From Populus alba (Eukaryota > Streptophyta > Magnoliopsida > Malpighiales > Salicaceae): a stretch of DNA of 64,000 bases. The translations under genes were made by a program, and so were the position numbers. The notes under the pieces are model-generated. The model worked only from the letters and a program-made list of their open reading frames with translations. It had not been told where the DNA came from and made no database searches. Shown here piece after piece: positions 32,960 through 45,385 of this stretch; position 1 is the first letter of the stretch; the number at the start of each line of letters is the position of its first letter. Where the stretch lies: assembly GCF_005239225.2 (NCBI RefSeq), contig NC_133300.1, positions 4,679,875 to 4,743,874 on the forward strand, in the 5' to 3' direction.

Positions 32960-35240
32960 TTGACGTCACTCAGAAAATTTTTCATTGTAGAGCTTGGGCA
33001 AAAAATCACGATTTCTTGTTCCATCATACAAGAGTTTACGACATATTGTCCTGGCCCTCGAATTGTCGAGTTCATCAATATAGATTACATGTTCATACAA
33101 TTTTTCATACATGCACCGAGATGCAAAAGCAGGTCCCCTACGGAGCCTACAACACCTGACCTTGAACAAAAAACAAGGGGGAAGAATGAAGAGTGTGCTC
33201 GTCGTAACGTCCTATTTTTTAAGAAGGAGTTGGAGTTTCTGAAAGAAATAAAATGTGACTCGCCTTCTCGCTTACTCGAAACAAATACTTGAAAAATAAC
33301 TTTCTCTAGCGAAGTTCCTTCCTAACCTAACCAATCATCTTTTTGATCAAAAACCCAATAACGACTTAGCTCGAAGAAATACGAGGCCAAAACAAGGTCA
33401 AGATGCCTCAACACAATCTAGCATTTCTCAAAAGCTTTGTTGGAAGGTTTTGACCAAAGAGGAATTCATCACCGGTGGCAGAATGGAAGCCTGTCTTGTC
33501 TGTTTTGTATAAAAAAAAAAAAAAAAACCTACCTCTATTTGATCATGCTTGCAAAACTTCTTGATTTTGTTTCAAAACCCCGTTCCAGTTTGTTGTTTTA
33601 ATTTGAACTCAAATTGAGCCTTTATTTTAATAAGATCATGTAGAGTTTTAAAATATATGATCTTTATTTTTGTTGCTGTTTCATGCAAATAACACATTGG
33701 GCATGAACCTTTAAGAGCATGAAACCATCACAACTAAGAATCTTTGGGTGTGTGTTTTCCCTTTTTTCTTCCAAAAGCTATGCATGATCATACATATTCA
33801 CAAGGATTTTTGGAAATTCAAAGTTTAGTACAAAACAATTAAATCATGTTGGTGTTTTGTTCAAACAAACGAGTTTCTGAAAATTCAAAGCGATTCCCTT
33901 AAAAAGGCAAGCATACCTTAGAAAAACTCAAAAAAAAAAAAAAAAACAACACACACACACACCATGAAGTGACTCCAAAAGCTAGTTTTATTTGAATGAA
34001 ATAATAAGAAATCATACGTTGCATACCGCAAATGAAAGCAAAAACTTACCGATCCTAACGCATGAGTTTTGGAATGAAGAAAGGCCATTTTGAATAATCT
34101 TTTTCACGAGGCTAAAATATATCATTTGCAAGTCCCCTTTTGAGCATAATGCTTTTCTTGAGATAAATAACTTTGGCTAAAGATCACACCCTAAAAGCTG
34201 GGGGTAAGTGCGATAACATAGAAAAAACCTTAATTGATTTGAAAGTGCCCAAGCAATACCGCCGGGGCATAAAAGAAAAATTTGCAATCATCAAAGGTGC
34301 TCGGACAAAACTAGGGGGCATGAATAAAAAAATCCAAATGATCCAAAAATTTTGAGCAAAAAAAAAACCCAATATGATGATGCTCAAAACCGAATGAAGA
34401 AAACAAAAAAAACAAAAGAAAGAGCCTAAGCCCCAAACACTGGGGGCACGATTGATCAATTTTAGAAAAGACATTCAAATGACAAAAGGTCAAGAAACAA
34501 GCATAAGTGATCCCTAATCTTGAAATCTCTTAAATACTTTTTGAGCTTGTAAATATCCTTTTTTATTCATAACCGATAGCCCAAGCCTACATTATGTGTC
34601 TAATCAAGCCCTTTCTAATCAAAGGCAAGCAATTTGGATCGGTAGGCAATGTTTTCTCATGCGAACCAAATCATTATTCATGCAAATAAAATAAATGCTT
34701 TGAAAATCAGTTCTCTATAACCCTCAAATTGAAATTTGACCATTTTTGACCAACCAAGTGTCACTTCACATTATTCACCAAAAGCAAAACAGAAACGTTT
34801 TCATCACTTCTGAAAACCTCTCAATATGAATCACTTGAATTTCTCTAGAATGAGTTCACTTTGAATCGACGTCAAAATGATTTCTGTGTCTGGAATAGCT
34901 TTGAAATTCCAAAAATTTCTGCATGAAAACAACTCCTTGTCAAACCTTCCTTCACATAGCCTCATCCCCAAACCTGATTTGAATACTTAGGGGCATGAAT
35001 CAAAACTAGGGGGCAATAAAAAAAAATTGCATGAATAAGGCTTTGATCTAAGATTCCCTTCTTAAGAAAAATGCTGGGCAAAATTAGCAACTCTGAGATA
35101 AAGGGCAGAGGACAAAGAAGTATGATTGATTATTAAGTCCTTCCTAGAGTGTCATGATCACATGATATGACTCGATTAAGCAAGAAGGACAAAACCATCG
35201 ATGTTTACTATCAACACTCCAACTTTTGAGAAAAGAAAGA
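32960..35240 (+). other. Internal region without coding signature
   Basis: The frame at 32960-33292 (110 codons) has no gag or pol motif that I recognise. Further on, phrases of the type 'actagggggcatgaat' (34305-34325, 35000-35010) and cactgggggcacgattgat resemble the 3' non-coding part of Ogre-like elements. Gag and pol seem to be wholly absent. Confidence 0.55.
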
Positions 35241-35339
35241 CACCATGAAGAACTGAGGACCTATATTTCTTAGGTACGTGTACATGCATATTGATCATAA
35301 TGCATTGCTTTCAACATTGTCAAATCGATGTTTCATCAT

Positions 35340-35700
35340 CACCTTTTGGGTAGTGCGTTTTCTAACTCTATATCATTTCAAGTGCGACTTTGAGCCCTCA
35401 CCTCCTTTTGTGCGTGCCTTTGAGCCATCATCTCGGGTAGCGCGTTTTCTAACCCTACCTCATTTTGAGTGCGCCTTTGAGCCCTTACCTCCTTTTGTGT
35501 GCGCCTTTGAGCCATCATCTCGGGTAGTGCGTTTTCTAACCCTACCTTATTTCGAGTGCGCCTTTGAGCCATCATCTTTTGGGTAGTGATTTTTCTAACC
35601 CTACCTCATTTCGAGTGCGCCTTTGAGCCCTCATTTCTCAGGTAGTGCATTTTCTAACCCTACCTCCTTTTGAGTGCACCTCTTAGCTCTCGCCAAAATT
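35340..35700 (+). repeat. Internal array 1 (55-85-bp units)
   Basis: About five units carry gggtagtgcgttttctaacc and gagtgcgcctttgagcc. The order array 1, 2, 3 matches that of the minus-strand element. The frames here on both strands are repeat translations. Confidence 0.9.
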
Positions 35701-35704
35701 TTTC

Positions 35705-36300
35705 TGGGTAGGTCACCCATTACAACGCGATCAATTCTCCATGTTTTTTATCTGGGTAGGTCACCCATTACAATGAGACCACTCTTTCCTTTTTCTTGGG
35801 TAGGTCACCTATTACAATGAGACCAACATTTTTCTGGGTAGGTCACCCATTACAACGCGACCAATTCTCCATGTTTTTTTTACTTGGGTAGGTCACCCAT
35901 TACAATGAGGCCATTCTTCCACTTGGGTAGGTCATCCATTACAATGAGACCGCACTTCACATTCTTTCCATCTGGGTAGGTCACCCATTATAATGAGATT
36001 GTTTTTCACATTTTTTCATCTGGGTAGGTCACCCATTACAATGAGACCACACTTCACATTCTTTTCATTTGGGTAGGTCACCCATTACAATGAGACCACA
36101 CTTCATATTCTTTCTATCTAGGTAGGTCACCCATCATAATGAGACCGTTTTTCATATTTTTTTCCATCTGGGTAGGTCACCTATTACAATGAGACCGCAC
36201 TTCACATTCTTTCCATCTGGGTAGGTCACCCATCATAATAAGATCATTTTTCACATTCTTTTCACTTGGGTAGGTCACCCATTACAATGAGACCATTTTT
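35705..36300 (+). repeat. Internal array 2 (about 48-bp units)
   Basis: About 13 units carry gggtaggtcacccattacaa and 'tgagacc'. Each GGGT...ACCC pair can form a short hairpin. Confidence 0.92.
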
Positions 36301-36309
36301 TACACATTA

Positions 36310-36935
36310 TTTTGTTTTGGTTAAATGAGGTCGCCAAATGGGATCTTAAATAGCTTTGGTTAAAGGGAATCATCAGATGAGATTTCAGGTCATATGAGGT
36401 CACCAGATGGGATCTCAGGTGGCTTTGGTTAAAGGGAATCGCCAGATGAGATTTCAGGTTGACCGAGCTACACATATTTTTTTAGTTCCAGTTGAATGAG
36501 GTTGCCAGATGGGATCTCAGGTGACTTTGGTTAAAGGAAATCGCTAGATGGGATTTCAGGTTGACCGAGCTACACATATTTTTTAGTTCCAGTTGAATGA
36601 GGTCGCTAAATGGGATCTCAGGTGGCTTTGGTTAAAGGGAATCGCCAAATGGGATTTCAGGTTGACCGAGCTACACATATTTTTTAGTTCTAGTTGAATA
36701 AGGTCGCTAGATGGGATCTCAGGTGGCTTTGGTTAAAGGAAATCGCCATATGGGATTTCAGGTTGACCGAGCTCCACATAGATTTTTAGTTCCAGTTGAA
36801 TGAGTCTCCAGATGGGGGATCTCATGTGGCTTTGGTTAAAGAAAAATCGCCAGATGGGATTTCAGGTTGACCGAGCTACACACATTCTTTGATTTTGGTA
36901 AAGGAGGTCGCCAGATGGAGTGGATCTCAGGTTAA
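36310..36935 (+). repeat. Internal array 3 (about 110-bp units)
   Basis: Five to six units carry gatgggatttcaggttgacc, gagctacacata and gatgggatctcaggtggc. Confidence 0.9.
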
Positions 36936-36951
36936 TGAAAAAGAGAGAGAG

Positions 36952-38559
36952 TGATGCAACCATATTATTCAATAGTTTCACCCACATTTAACTAGTGTTT
37001 TGCATATGTTTTATATATAAAATGCCTTGATATTCTTTTTTTTTTTTTTTATGTTTTGAAAGGCACTTTTGGATGCAAGATGCAAAAAGGAGAGTAAATT
37101 GGAGTAATTGACATTATTTGACCTTCAATCGATGTTTTGTGCAGAGCGTGAGCTCTAAAGATCGAAATGAAGTGATTCCAGTGGCATTAAAAAGCTAACA
37201 TCCATAACTTTCTAGAAATCTAAGGCAAGATAATAAACTAAGGAAGAGCACGGAAATCGCAGCTTTCAAAGTCAAATATCGCAATCTGCCAGTGTTGACC
37301 TTCGGTCATTCCAACTTGAATATCTGGAAGCTACAAGAAGTCCAATTGATGCAAAACTCAATTTTTTTGGATTCCTGACTCAAATACCTATAAACGCTCC
37401 AACTGTCAGCCACAAAAGATGTCATATTATGGAGATATGATTTTTCAAAGATGACAACTTAATTCTGCCATCAAACAGGTTTCGTGAAGACACGAGTCCA
37501 AATTACGTTCTGAAGCATCTAAACCGACATCAAAGTTTGAAGATTTCATGCAAAGTTATTTCTCCTTTTTTAGAAAAATAGTTATTTAACTACTTAAATT
37601 GTAAACTGTCTACTTAAGGGAGGACTATTATTTGTAAAATAGAGATTAGGGTTCCTAGCATATAAAAAAGAATGAGAGAGAGAAGGGGGGCAGCCATACA
37701 AACAAGAGAAAAAACACCCTCCTCCTCTTAGAAACCCTAAATAATGCGTTCTTCCATCTTCTTGATTAGTTGTTCAACAAACATGCAAGGCTAAACTCAT
37801 TTTCTTGGTTGCAAGGACACGGAAACCTTCAGATTTCAAGAACTGTGAGATTTATTCTTCCATTTATTTTCAGTTTGTATTATGAATGAGTATGTTTGTT
37901 TTCCTATGCATATGTCCTATGATTTTTTATCTTAATTTGCTAGAGGGACTCTAAGATTATTATTGTGAAACAATCTATTGCTAAGTTTGATATCAAAACC
38001 GGGAGTTGTGGTATATAAACTTGTGAAGAAACTAAGCTTGATAATTATAGCGGAACTACGTATTAAACTTAGGGAGAACATTCGATCAAAGCAACACAAG
38101 CAGACAACTTGGTTGTTAAGATTAATGAATTTATCTAGATCTTAAGGCTACCATTGGATTAAATCATTAGTGCAGACACTGTGATTATTTGTTGGTTAGG
38201 GTTAGTTATACGGTGGATCCCTTAATTAACCAATGTTAAGAAAAGATAAAAATTCAGAATATAATCTAGAGTTTCGTTTCAAGGATCAGTTCTGATTTCT
38301 GTAGGTGGATGTGTGATTGCGACCAAGGTTTGTTCTCTTGATAATTTTCTGATTTTATTAAATTCTGTTTGATAGTTTTCTGTTTTATTTTGCTTTAGCC
38401 TATATAACATCCAACCCCCCCCCCAAATTGCATAACGTATAGCATAAAAATTTGAACTAAATCTTTCTCGTGGGATCATCCCTTGCTTGCTCTATACTAT
38501 CTTGTTGTTGTGTTTTAAGCTAGGGTAATTAATTTGTGCGACCGCGACATCGCAACACA

Positions 38560-38560
<1 letters not shown>
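36952..38560 (+). mobile_element. LTR-like insert of about 1.6 kb inside a GA tract
   Basis: The minus-strand sister element runs directly from array 3 to the GA-rich stretch and purine tract, while here 1.6 kb intervenes. It starts TGATGCAACC, has a TATA-like gcatataaaa near 37660 and ends near CATCGCAACACA. GA repeats on both sides hide the target duplication. The sequence is of a different LTR type from the others here, perhaps a solo LTR of a gypsy element. No coding frame is seen. Confidence 0.65.
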
Positions 38561-38601
<41 letters not shown>

Positions 38602-38734
38602 AGAAAAAGAAATAGAAAAAAGAGTAAGGCTTTAGATGAGTGAATATTGAGCAAGTTAAGAAGACAGAAAGACAAGTTTTCTTTACAAAGCTTACTATGC
38701 AAAACATTGAGGAGTTTTGCTTCGTAAGCATTGT

Positions 38735-38744
38735 AAAAAGGGAG
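38735..38744 (+). other. Polypurine tract before the 3' LTR
   Basis: AAAAAGGGAG followed by CATC precedes the LTR start at 38749, as on the minus strand at 10370-10379. Confidence 0.75.
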
Positions 38745-38748
38745 CATC

Positions 38749-40096
38749 TGTTGCTACCTAATTTTTGACCCGTGTTTTGATAAATTTTCAGAAAAAATCC
38801 AAAAATAGCAAAAAACATCAAAAATCCAAAAAATATGTTTTTTTTAATATATTTGCATCATTTTAAGAATTTTCAGCGTCGTCTAAAAAAAATTTAAATT
38901 TTCAAAGGGTTTTTGAACGCATATAACTTTTCACGCATCATTTTTAAAATCATTGATTTTCCTCATTGAGTCGACGTTGATATTGCTCGTTTTCAAAAAA
39001 TACAAAAAAATTAAGAAAAATCAAATTTACAAAAAGAAAGAAGTTGAGGGACCAAGTTTGGAAACCTAGCAACACTTTTGCATATAAATACTGGTCTTCA
39101 ACACACACAGGGGGGAGGGGGGCAATTTTGAAAGAAAAATACAAAAAAAAGAGGGAAAACCTAACCCTAAAATCCATCTCTACCCAAACACAGCCACAAC
39201 CCCACCGATGGCTTTTCATTTTCTCTCCTAAGTCGCCGCTCACCATCTTCTTCTCCTCTTCGCTAGAACCAGCCCCCCCACACTACTTCCTCTGCTTTTC
39301 TCTCCACAGATCCTCTCTCTTAGCAGCTTCATTTGCCCTCCGCGACCTTCATTCCCTCCAGCTCCTCCCCTCCGATTTCAATTTTTTGGCCTCCACACCA
39401 TAGCCCCATCTCCTTCCTCCTCTCGTGAAATTAACAAACCAAATGACTGCCCCCTAGTTTTGATTTTCTTCTCCAGCACCGACCGACAGCCATCACAAGC
39501 CACTACCACCGACAGGGGTGAAGACCGTCCAGCAGCACGCCCCCAAAGCCATCAGATCCACCGTCATCCAGTAGCGCTGCTACAGATCCACCGTCGCCCT
39601 CTACACACTGTAGTGCCGCCCGATCTGCCACCCGAAACAGAGGAGAAGAAGACCAACCCATAACAAACTGACCCGCTTGAAACATAGAAGGAAGGAGGTG
39701 GAGAAATGGAGCAGATTTGAAAAGAAAAAAAAAGTCGAAGCAGATTTCAAAGACAAATGAAATAAAAACTAAAATCAACTGGTTGTTGTGGTTTTGGTTG
39801 TTTTTTCAGGTCATCGCCGGTGTAGGAAGACGGAGAAGAAGAAGACGATTTTGATCCACGGTTCTGCTTCCTTCATTGGCGGCAGCGCGTGAACCCACAC
39901 GCCGCCAATAGCGATGGCGCTTGGAGAAGACACGCCACCATTGTTCCTGTGCACTGTTCCTACAGATTCTAGAAGCATTTGGATGTTTTAAGGGCTGTTT
40001 TTTAATTTTAAATTGTTTGATGTAATATTTTTTTTTGTTTAGTATTGATTTTTTATTATTTGTAGTGTGGATGTAATATATATATATATATATATA

Positions 40097-40142
<46 letters not shown>

Positions 40143-40556
40143 AAGTGTATGTGTGCGTTTGTATTTGTTTTATGGATGTTTCTTTTTATTTATGATAAAA
40201 TTGCAAAGAATAAAGAAGAATTTAATATTTTGATTTGCCCACGATCAAGAATTATGAACTTACATGTAAGTCGTATTTCTAATATCCGATGAAAAGACAA
40301 TTTATTAAAACTTCTTTAGCACGTCAAAGCCACGAAGCAGCTTACCTCAGGTAGGGTGCGTTAGGGGTGCTAATACCTTCCTTAACCACAACCAGTCCCT
40401 TACCCGCGAATATCTGACAAGACCAGTACATCCGAGTTTCCTAATAGCCCTCGAATAAATTACTAGGTGGCGACGACTCCCAACGAACCAATCAAATCAA
40501 AGCAAAGCATAAAAGAAAAATCACCAGCCGATGCCGCGTGGATTTAACGTGCAACA
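38749..40556 (+). repeat. 3' LTR of the 14.8 kb element
   Basis: The LTR is 1808 bp, TGTTGCTACC to GTGCAACA. TATA box at 39083-39090, a TA microsatellite at about 40077-40138 that is absent from the 5' LTR, the core block at 40340-40390, and TGGCGAC-GACTCC with a 3-bp insertion at 40468. Confidence 0.93.
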
Positions 40557-41639
40557 ATGATTATGGTAAAGAAAAAACAACAAAACAATAGAAAAACTCA
40601 AAAAAAGTGCATTGATTTACAATCCTAAAAGCTACCAACTCAAAACAACAATCAATCTTTAGTAGAATGTGCTTCAAAAATCTAACCACTTTCATTTTAG
40701 ATGGTTAGACCAACTACCTAAAATAAGGGGCTATCTTTTCTTTAACAGAAAGTGCCCCTACCTCTTTGTTGCCACCTTCGGCGTCCTTTAAGCCAAGGTT
40801 TCATGCAATAAAAAGAAATCAAGAACATATTAAGGCATTCAAGATTTAGTATTGAACACAAAAGAATGATCCAACAAGCCTCATGGAATCCATCTTTAAA
40901 GTTTGAATGTATACACCTTTTTAGCTTTAAAAATCTAAATCTGGATTAGTTCTTGGTGTTGTCTACCTTTCTTCTTATTTCCAGATCTCCCTAGACAAGT
41001 GTTAAAGCTTCAAAAGCTCTCTCAATAAGACCCTTACCCCTTAGCCTAAGTTTTTTTTTCCTTCTCTCTTCTTCTTTTCTTCCTATTTGCTTCTCTCTAT
41101 TTTCTCCTATGTTTTTCCTTTCCCTTTTGTTCTACGACCTCTTCTTTTATAGGCATATTTGCATACACACTTGGATTGTATAAAATATTTGGTAGGAATT
41201 CTAGTGAGAATTTCGATCAACATTAATTCTTGTGAATGATGTTGAATCTTTGACAAGATTTAAGCCATTTTGTATTTAGAAGTTTTAGAAAATAAAAATC
41301 ATAACAACTGAACTTAAAGATATTATTAGGGTTTGGATTTGATTAATATATGCATAAAAACTTAAAAGTAACCAATATTATTGTAAGTTAAAGGTCAAAT
41401 AAAGTCAAAGAAAGTAGACCTTAATTCAAATTTCAATCCAATCATGGCTTTTGCAAGTTACAATTTTTTTTTTGATTTTGAACAGATATTTTTCATTTGT
41501 AATCTTCATAACTTACAACAATCCTAAATTTGAAAGAAATATTTCACTTTAGTACCTTGTCATTTTATATTTTTGATCATTGATAATTATCCTAAGGGAA
41601 AAGCACAAAAAATGAAGTCACTCTTAATTAGTATTATGG

Positions 41640-41840
41640 TATTAGTTTTTTTTCAAAGTGTTTTTCATTTAGAAATACTGTAAAAAAATATTTTTTTTAT
41701 TTTTAAAATTTATTTTTAATATCAATATATCAAAATAATCTAGAGACATTTAAAAAAAAACTAATTTAAAGAAAAACAATTTAAAATTTTTTAAAAATAT
41801 TTTTTGACCGTAAAAATAAATGATGTCTTAAAAGAATTAC
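41640..41840. mobile_element. AT-rich MITE-like foldback repeat
   Basis: Runs of A and T with ttcaaagtgtttttcattta on one side and related complementary words on the other. Related copies lie at about 45450-45560 and 45915-46130. I associate this repeat with Salicaceae genomes (from memory). Ends are approximate. Confidence 0.45.
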
Positions 41841-42439
41841 AAAAGGCAACCCACTTACATATATATATATATATAAGAGATGAAGTGAGAACATAAACAT
41901 CAAGGGAAAATTTTAAAGAAATTTAACAATCATCACCAATACTTATTTTATGGATCCACTTTAAAAATAAAAACTAGATAATAAAAGAGAAAATCATATC
42001 AAAACTTATAAAAAAATTATAAGAATATTTATATCTAACTCAAAAATATTTTATTTTTATTTTTATTTTTTCTCTCTTGTGTTTCTCTCTTTTTCTTTTT
42101 ATGTTTATCTTTTTATTAAATAAATATTAGTAGTTACTACTGGAATTAATATTCTAAAATTTATGGGAAAGAAATGAAATCAAGATCCTCACATAATTAC
42201 ATAGTGTGGGCAAAGCTATTGGAACCTAATCTTGATGTTGCGGTGAAGTAACCTTTAAAAATTTAACTCAATTACCATGTAAATATATCCTTCACAATAT
42301 TATTCAAATTTCGAATCTTAAAAAGATTGTGAGAGAAAATATTTTCGTATAAATAAGTTAGTTTGCATATAAATATATTTAATTAAAAAATAATTTAGTC
42401 TTGATATGAAAAACTAGCCAATTTAAAAATTATACCTCT

Positions 42440-42470
<31 letters not shown>
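41841..42470. other. AT-rich sequence, no gene
   Basis: TA and CA microsatellites (41861-41875, 42442-42470). The CA tract directly abuts the truncated gene fragment. Confidence 0.5.
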
Positions 42471-43462
42471 CTTCGGTATGACCAGAAGCTTCTCCTCCTG
42501 AAGTTTCACGTCGACTGTCATCGGCTGAAGAGGACTCGGGTCTGTCTGGATTCATATCATCTGCCCCGGCTTCCTCTGGCGGCATTGCCTGTACTGAATC
42601 CTGACGCCGTGATTTATCTTCTGCTGCTGAAGCTGTTTTTCATGAAAGTATAAAATGATCAGACAGTTGTCTCCGAAGAGCGATCATGGAAAATTAAAGA
42701 GTTCAGTTAGAATATCATTAAATATAACAAATCTAAGAAAATTAGGAGTTAAAAATATCAGATAAAGGGCACAAGCTGAAGACAATGCTAGTTTGGAATA
42801 TGGGCTGTGAGATCAAATTCATATATTGAACAGAAAATTTCAGATTTCTGGCTTAAGTATTTAATTGTCAATATTTACGAGAGGTTTTTCTATCAAGGAA
42901 AGGAAATTTGAAAACATGATCTACAAACAGGTAATGTGTACCAGAATGAAAAAAAAAAAACTGAAAAACCAATTAAATCAAGAAAATTAGAAAAAAAAAT
43001 CAAACTATGAAAAAAACCAATTAAACTTATTAGAATTTTCAAAAAGCCAACTGGTTCGGTTCAGTTTCGGTTTTATAAACCTGAAACAGAAAAAACTGAG
43101 CCAAACCAAAAAAACCGAGTCAAACCAATTTAAATCGGTTTTTGTTCTAAAATAATTGAACTGAACCGAACCCAATCCGAATTAAACCAAAACCCGCAAT
43201 ATCAGTATCCGCACCAAAATTCAACATGTAAAATGTGTCTTGCAACTTGACATGTTTCAAGACATCATTCAGATAGCTGGGAAAAACAAACAGCAATATC
43301 AGAAGGACATTACCAATCAACACACCAGCTTGAGTAGCCTCAGCATTTTTCTTCTGCCTTTTCAAGGCCTCGTAGCTTTGATCCAGATTAACATCAGGCT
43401 GGACATTGCGTAGCCTGGCACTTGTTCTAGTAACTGTTCCAAGCTGCACAACTGGGGTTGAA
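42471..43462 (-). pseudogene. Inverted partial copy of the ATAD2/BRAT1-like 3' exons
   Basis: The minus strand carries part of exon 3 (43326-43462, from the PVVQLGTVTRT part to the KKNAEATQAG part) and part of exon 4 (42471-42632, ending within the ASGHTEG part). It lacks the bromodomain exons on one side and the C-terminal block on the other. It is cut exactly at a CA microsatellite (42442-42470). The intron between holds a GGTT-rich insert (about 42950-43199). Sequence is close to the copy at 20394-21165. It cannot make a functional protein. Confidence 0.85.
42950..43199. mobile_element. CGGTT-rich insert in the intron of the inverted copy
   Basis: The sequence is full of CGGTT/AACCG words (tcggttcagtttcggtttta), with ends related as inverted repeats. 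The matching place in the other copy (about 20655-20725) has unrelated sequence. It is likely a MITE or SINE-like repeat; the class is unclear. Confidence 0.5.
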
Positions 43463-45385
43463 GAAGCAACAATTTAAAATTTAAAATTTCTTGTTGCATG
43501 AAGAAGCAAATTCCATGTTGCATTGCTTTGAAGTACCACACTCCACCATATCTGTGTTTTGTTTAGACCATTTCAATGTGATTTAAACTACAACTACAGT
43601 ATGAATATAAAAATTTCTTGTTGCATTAGGGCAGTAAAATGACATCGTTTTGAGGAAAAATGTAGTTTGGGGTAAAACCACAAGTGTGATGTCAACATTA
43701 TATACCGATCTTCTACCCATAAGACTGGGACTATGGTCTTACCGGTTGCAAACATCTCTGAGGCACATGCGCATTCAACGTAGAGCATGCTGCTCAGCTT
43801 CTAACTTGGCTTTTAACTCTGAGGCCTTCGGGCCACTCGCCACTGTTTGTGCCTTGGGAAGTTCAGGAAGGGGTGCAGATCCTTGTGATTTCTTGGAAAG
43901 CCTTTTGATGCCTAAAAGTTGCCAACCCTATCATATCACAATGATTCCAAGAAGTCTTAAGATTCTATTTGTTTATATGTTTTCAAAACGTTATTAAAAA
44001 AATTTAAATTTTATTTTATTTTTTTCTTAACTTTAATTTAATATGTCTTTGATATTCAAATTATTTTATTGCATTGATAGACAGTACTTTCTATCTGGGC
44101 AAATATGTAACATAATCTTACTTTGGAAAAACAAGAATGTATGTATAAAGTATGATATTAAAATGATGTTTAAAGTAAAGAATTTATATTTAAGAGCTAC
44201 ATTACGAGCTAGAAAAATTATATCATAATGATTATAAGCAGCAGTACAGGGATTGCAACCGACAGTTGCTTTCAAAATTAAAACGTACGCAGAAGTCAGA
44301 ACGATTGGGAAATACTTAGGATGCACCATTAATTTCATGAAACCAGGACTTCTCTTTAATTTTGGCTAGATTAGCGGGCGTTGCAAGGGGAAGAGAGAAA
44401 GAAAGGGAGAATTCAACCACCACCAAACCTCAACGTTATCCTTTGAAAGAGACAACAGCTAGCCTATTTTGATCACAGCTGGGAAAAGTCCTTCTTGTCG
44501 TTGAAAAGATGTGGACGCCTTTCACATGCAGTTATGTGGGTTGCATACACTAATGATTTTTTTTTAATTTTTAAATTTATTTAATTTATACAAATACACA
44601 AGTACTGTTCCTAACCACACACAATATTAACAAAAAAAAAAAAAGCATAACAAAAGAACCAAAAAGCCCTTCAATCATTGCTATAGATTTTTTTATTCAA
44701 AAAGATATTTTAGTAATTATACTATGCCAAAAAAAAAAGAAGAAAAAGCTAAATATGTTCATGCAGTTAAGAAAATTCAAGTTTTAAGGGTATTTTGGAC
44801 ATCATGCTAAGCAAATAAAAGGTCAAAAAAAATCTCCACTCATATTCAATCTTGTAATTGCAAAAATATTCCGATGAAAAAACCATATTACCCTTAAAAG
44901 CAAGTTATAATTATGAAGGGTAAAAAGATAATTTTAATAAGTGAATGAAAAATTGGTCTCTTTTATAATTTTGTGTAATAATTCACCACTAATTTCTTAA
45001 TCATTAAATGCCCCTTTGTTTTAACTCACACAACAAAACCTAATTTTTCTTTTTCAAAGTTTTTTGCTTCTCTATGGTATGTTACATGTTTTATTTAAGG
45101 GTTGTAATTTTATGAATTTGTATGGTAAGGTAAGAGAAAGTTTTGATAATAATGATAATGATAATAATGGTTGTAAATTAACCCGGGTTAAAATTATATA
45201 GTTTTATGTGATTGTAACAAACTCAAACATTGGATGGTTAACCAACAAATTATGATGAATGAATGAATGATGAATTATGAGAATCTCTCTCTCTCCCCCT
45301 TCTCTTCTTCTTCTTCTATGGATGCTAACCCTACCAGCCATGGCTAGCCTTGACAGTGAGCTCTCGAAGTTCACCCAAATATTAT
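43463..45385. other. No recognised gene
   Basis: The frame at 43650-43997 has no domain signature and lies in ordinary-looking sequence. Near 44380-44530 the GC content rises slightly but no exon structure is clear. A CT-rich leader-like stretch with a short ATG frame precedes 45386. Confidence 0.45.

Larger units (their letters stand above)
25791..40556 (+). mobile_element. 14.8 kb non-autonomous Tat/Ogre-like LTR retrotransposon, TSD ATGAT
   Basis: Direct repeats ATGAT at 25786-25790 and 40557-40561 bound the unit. It has a 5' LTR (25791-27531), a primer-binding site that matches tRNA-Arg, a leader, nested insertions, a non-coding internal region, three tandem arrays, a purine tract and a 3' LTR (38749-40556). 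The tRNA-Arg primer site and very long LTRs are typical of Tat/Ogre Ty3-gypsy elements. No gag or pol domain is visible in any frame, so it is a large retrotransposon derivative (LARD-like) that needed helper enzymes. Without nested inserts it is about 8.3 kb. It is the plus-strand relative of 8513-15760. Confidence 0.92.
24288..41520 (-). mobile_element. Old LTR relic split by the 14.8 kb element
   Basis: Left part (24288-25785): starts TGTACGTCATCGCG, a decayed form of the LTR end, and carries the core block in reverse near 24425-24475 (tattagcacctctagtacac). Right part (40562 to about 41520): carries a minus-strand TATA-like CCTATAAAAG near 41147-41156 and ends near ttacaaca, which resembles the TGTTGTAA start of related LTRs on the minus strand. 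Read together they form one minus-strand LTR of about 2.5 kb. The exact right end and target duplication could not be fixed. Confidence 0.5.

Noticed and set aside
32960..33292. 110-codon frame as gag
   Set aside because: No zinc knuckle or other gag motif, and its start lies at the solo-LTR junction. A profile search would be needed to revive it.
34173..34355. Lys-rich 60-codon frame
   Set aside because: Short, in the 3' non-coding part of the element, with no counterpart visible elsewhere.
35278..35586. 102-codon frame with repeated FEPSSRVVRFLTLP
   Set aside because: Translation of tandem array 1; the antisense frame is equally open.
35705..36300. CRISPR-like regularly spaced repeat
   Set aside because: Spacers are themselves repeats of each other and the array sits in a plant LTR element; no cas genes exist here.
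38567..38600. GA tract and other microsatellites as regulatory elements
   Set aside because: Simple repeats (also at 21539-21590, 40077-40138, 42442-42470) explain them; no extra evidence for function.
43650..43997. 115-codon frame
   Set aside because: No domain signature; codon use looks random and the 3' part is AT-rich intergenic sequence.
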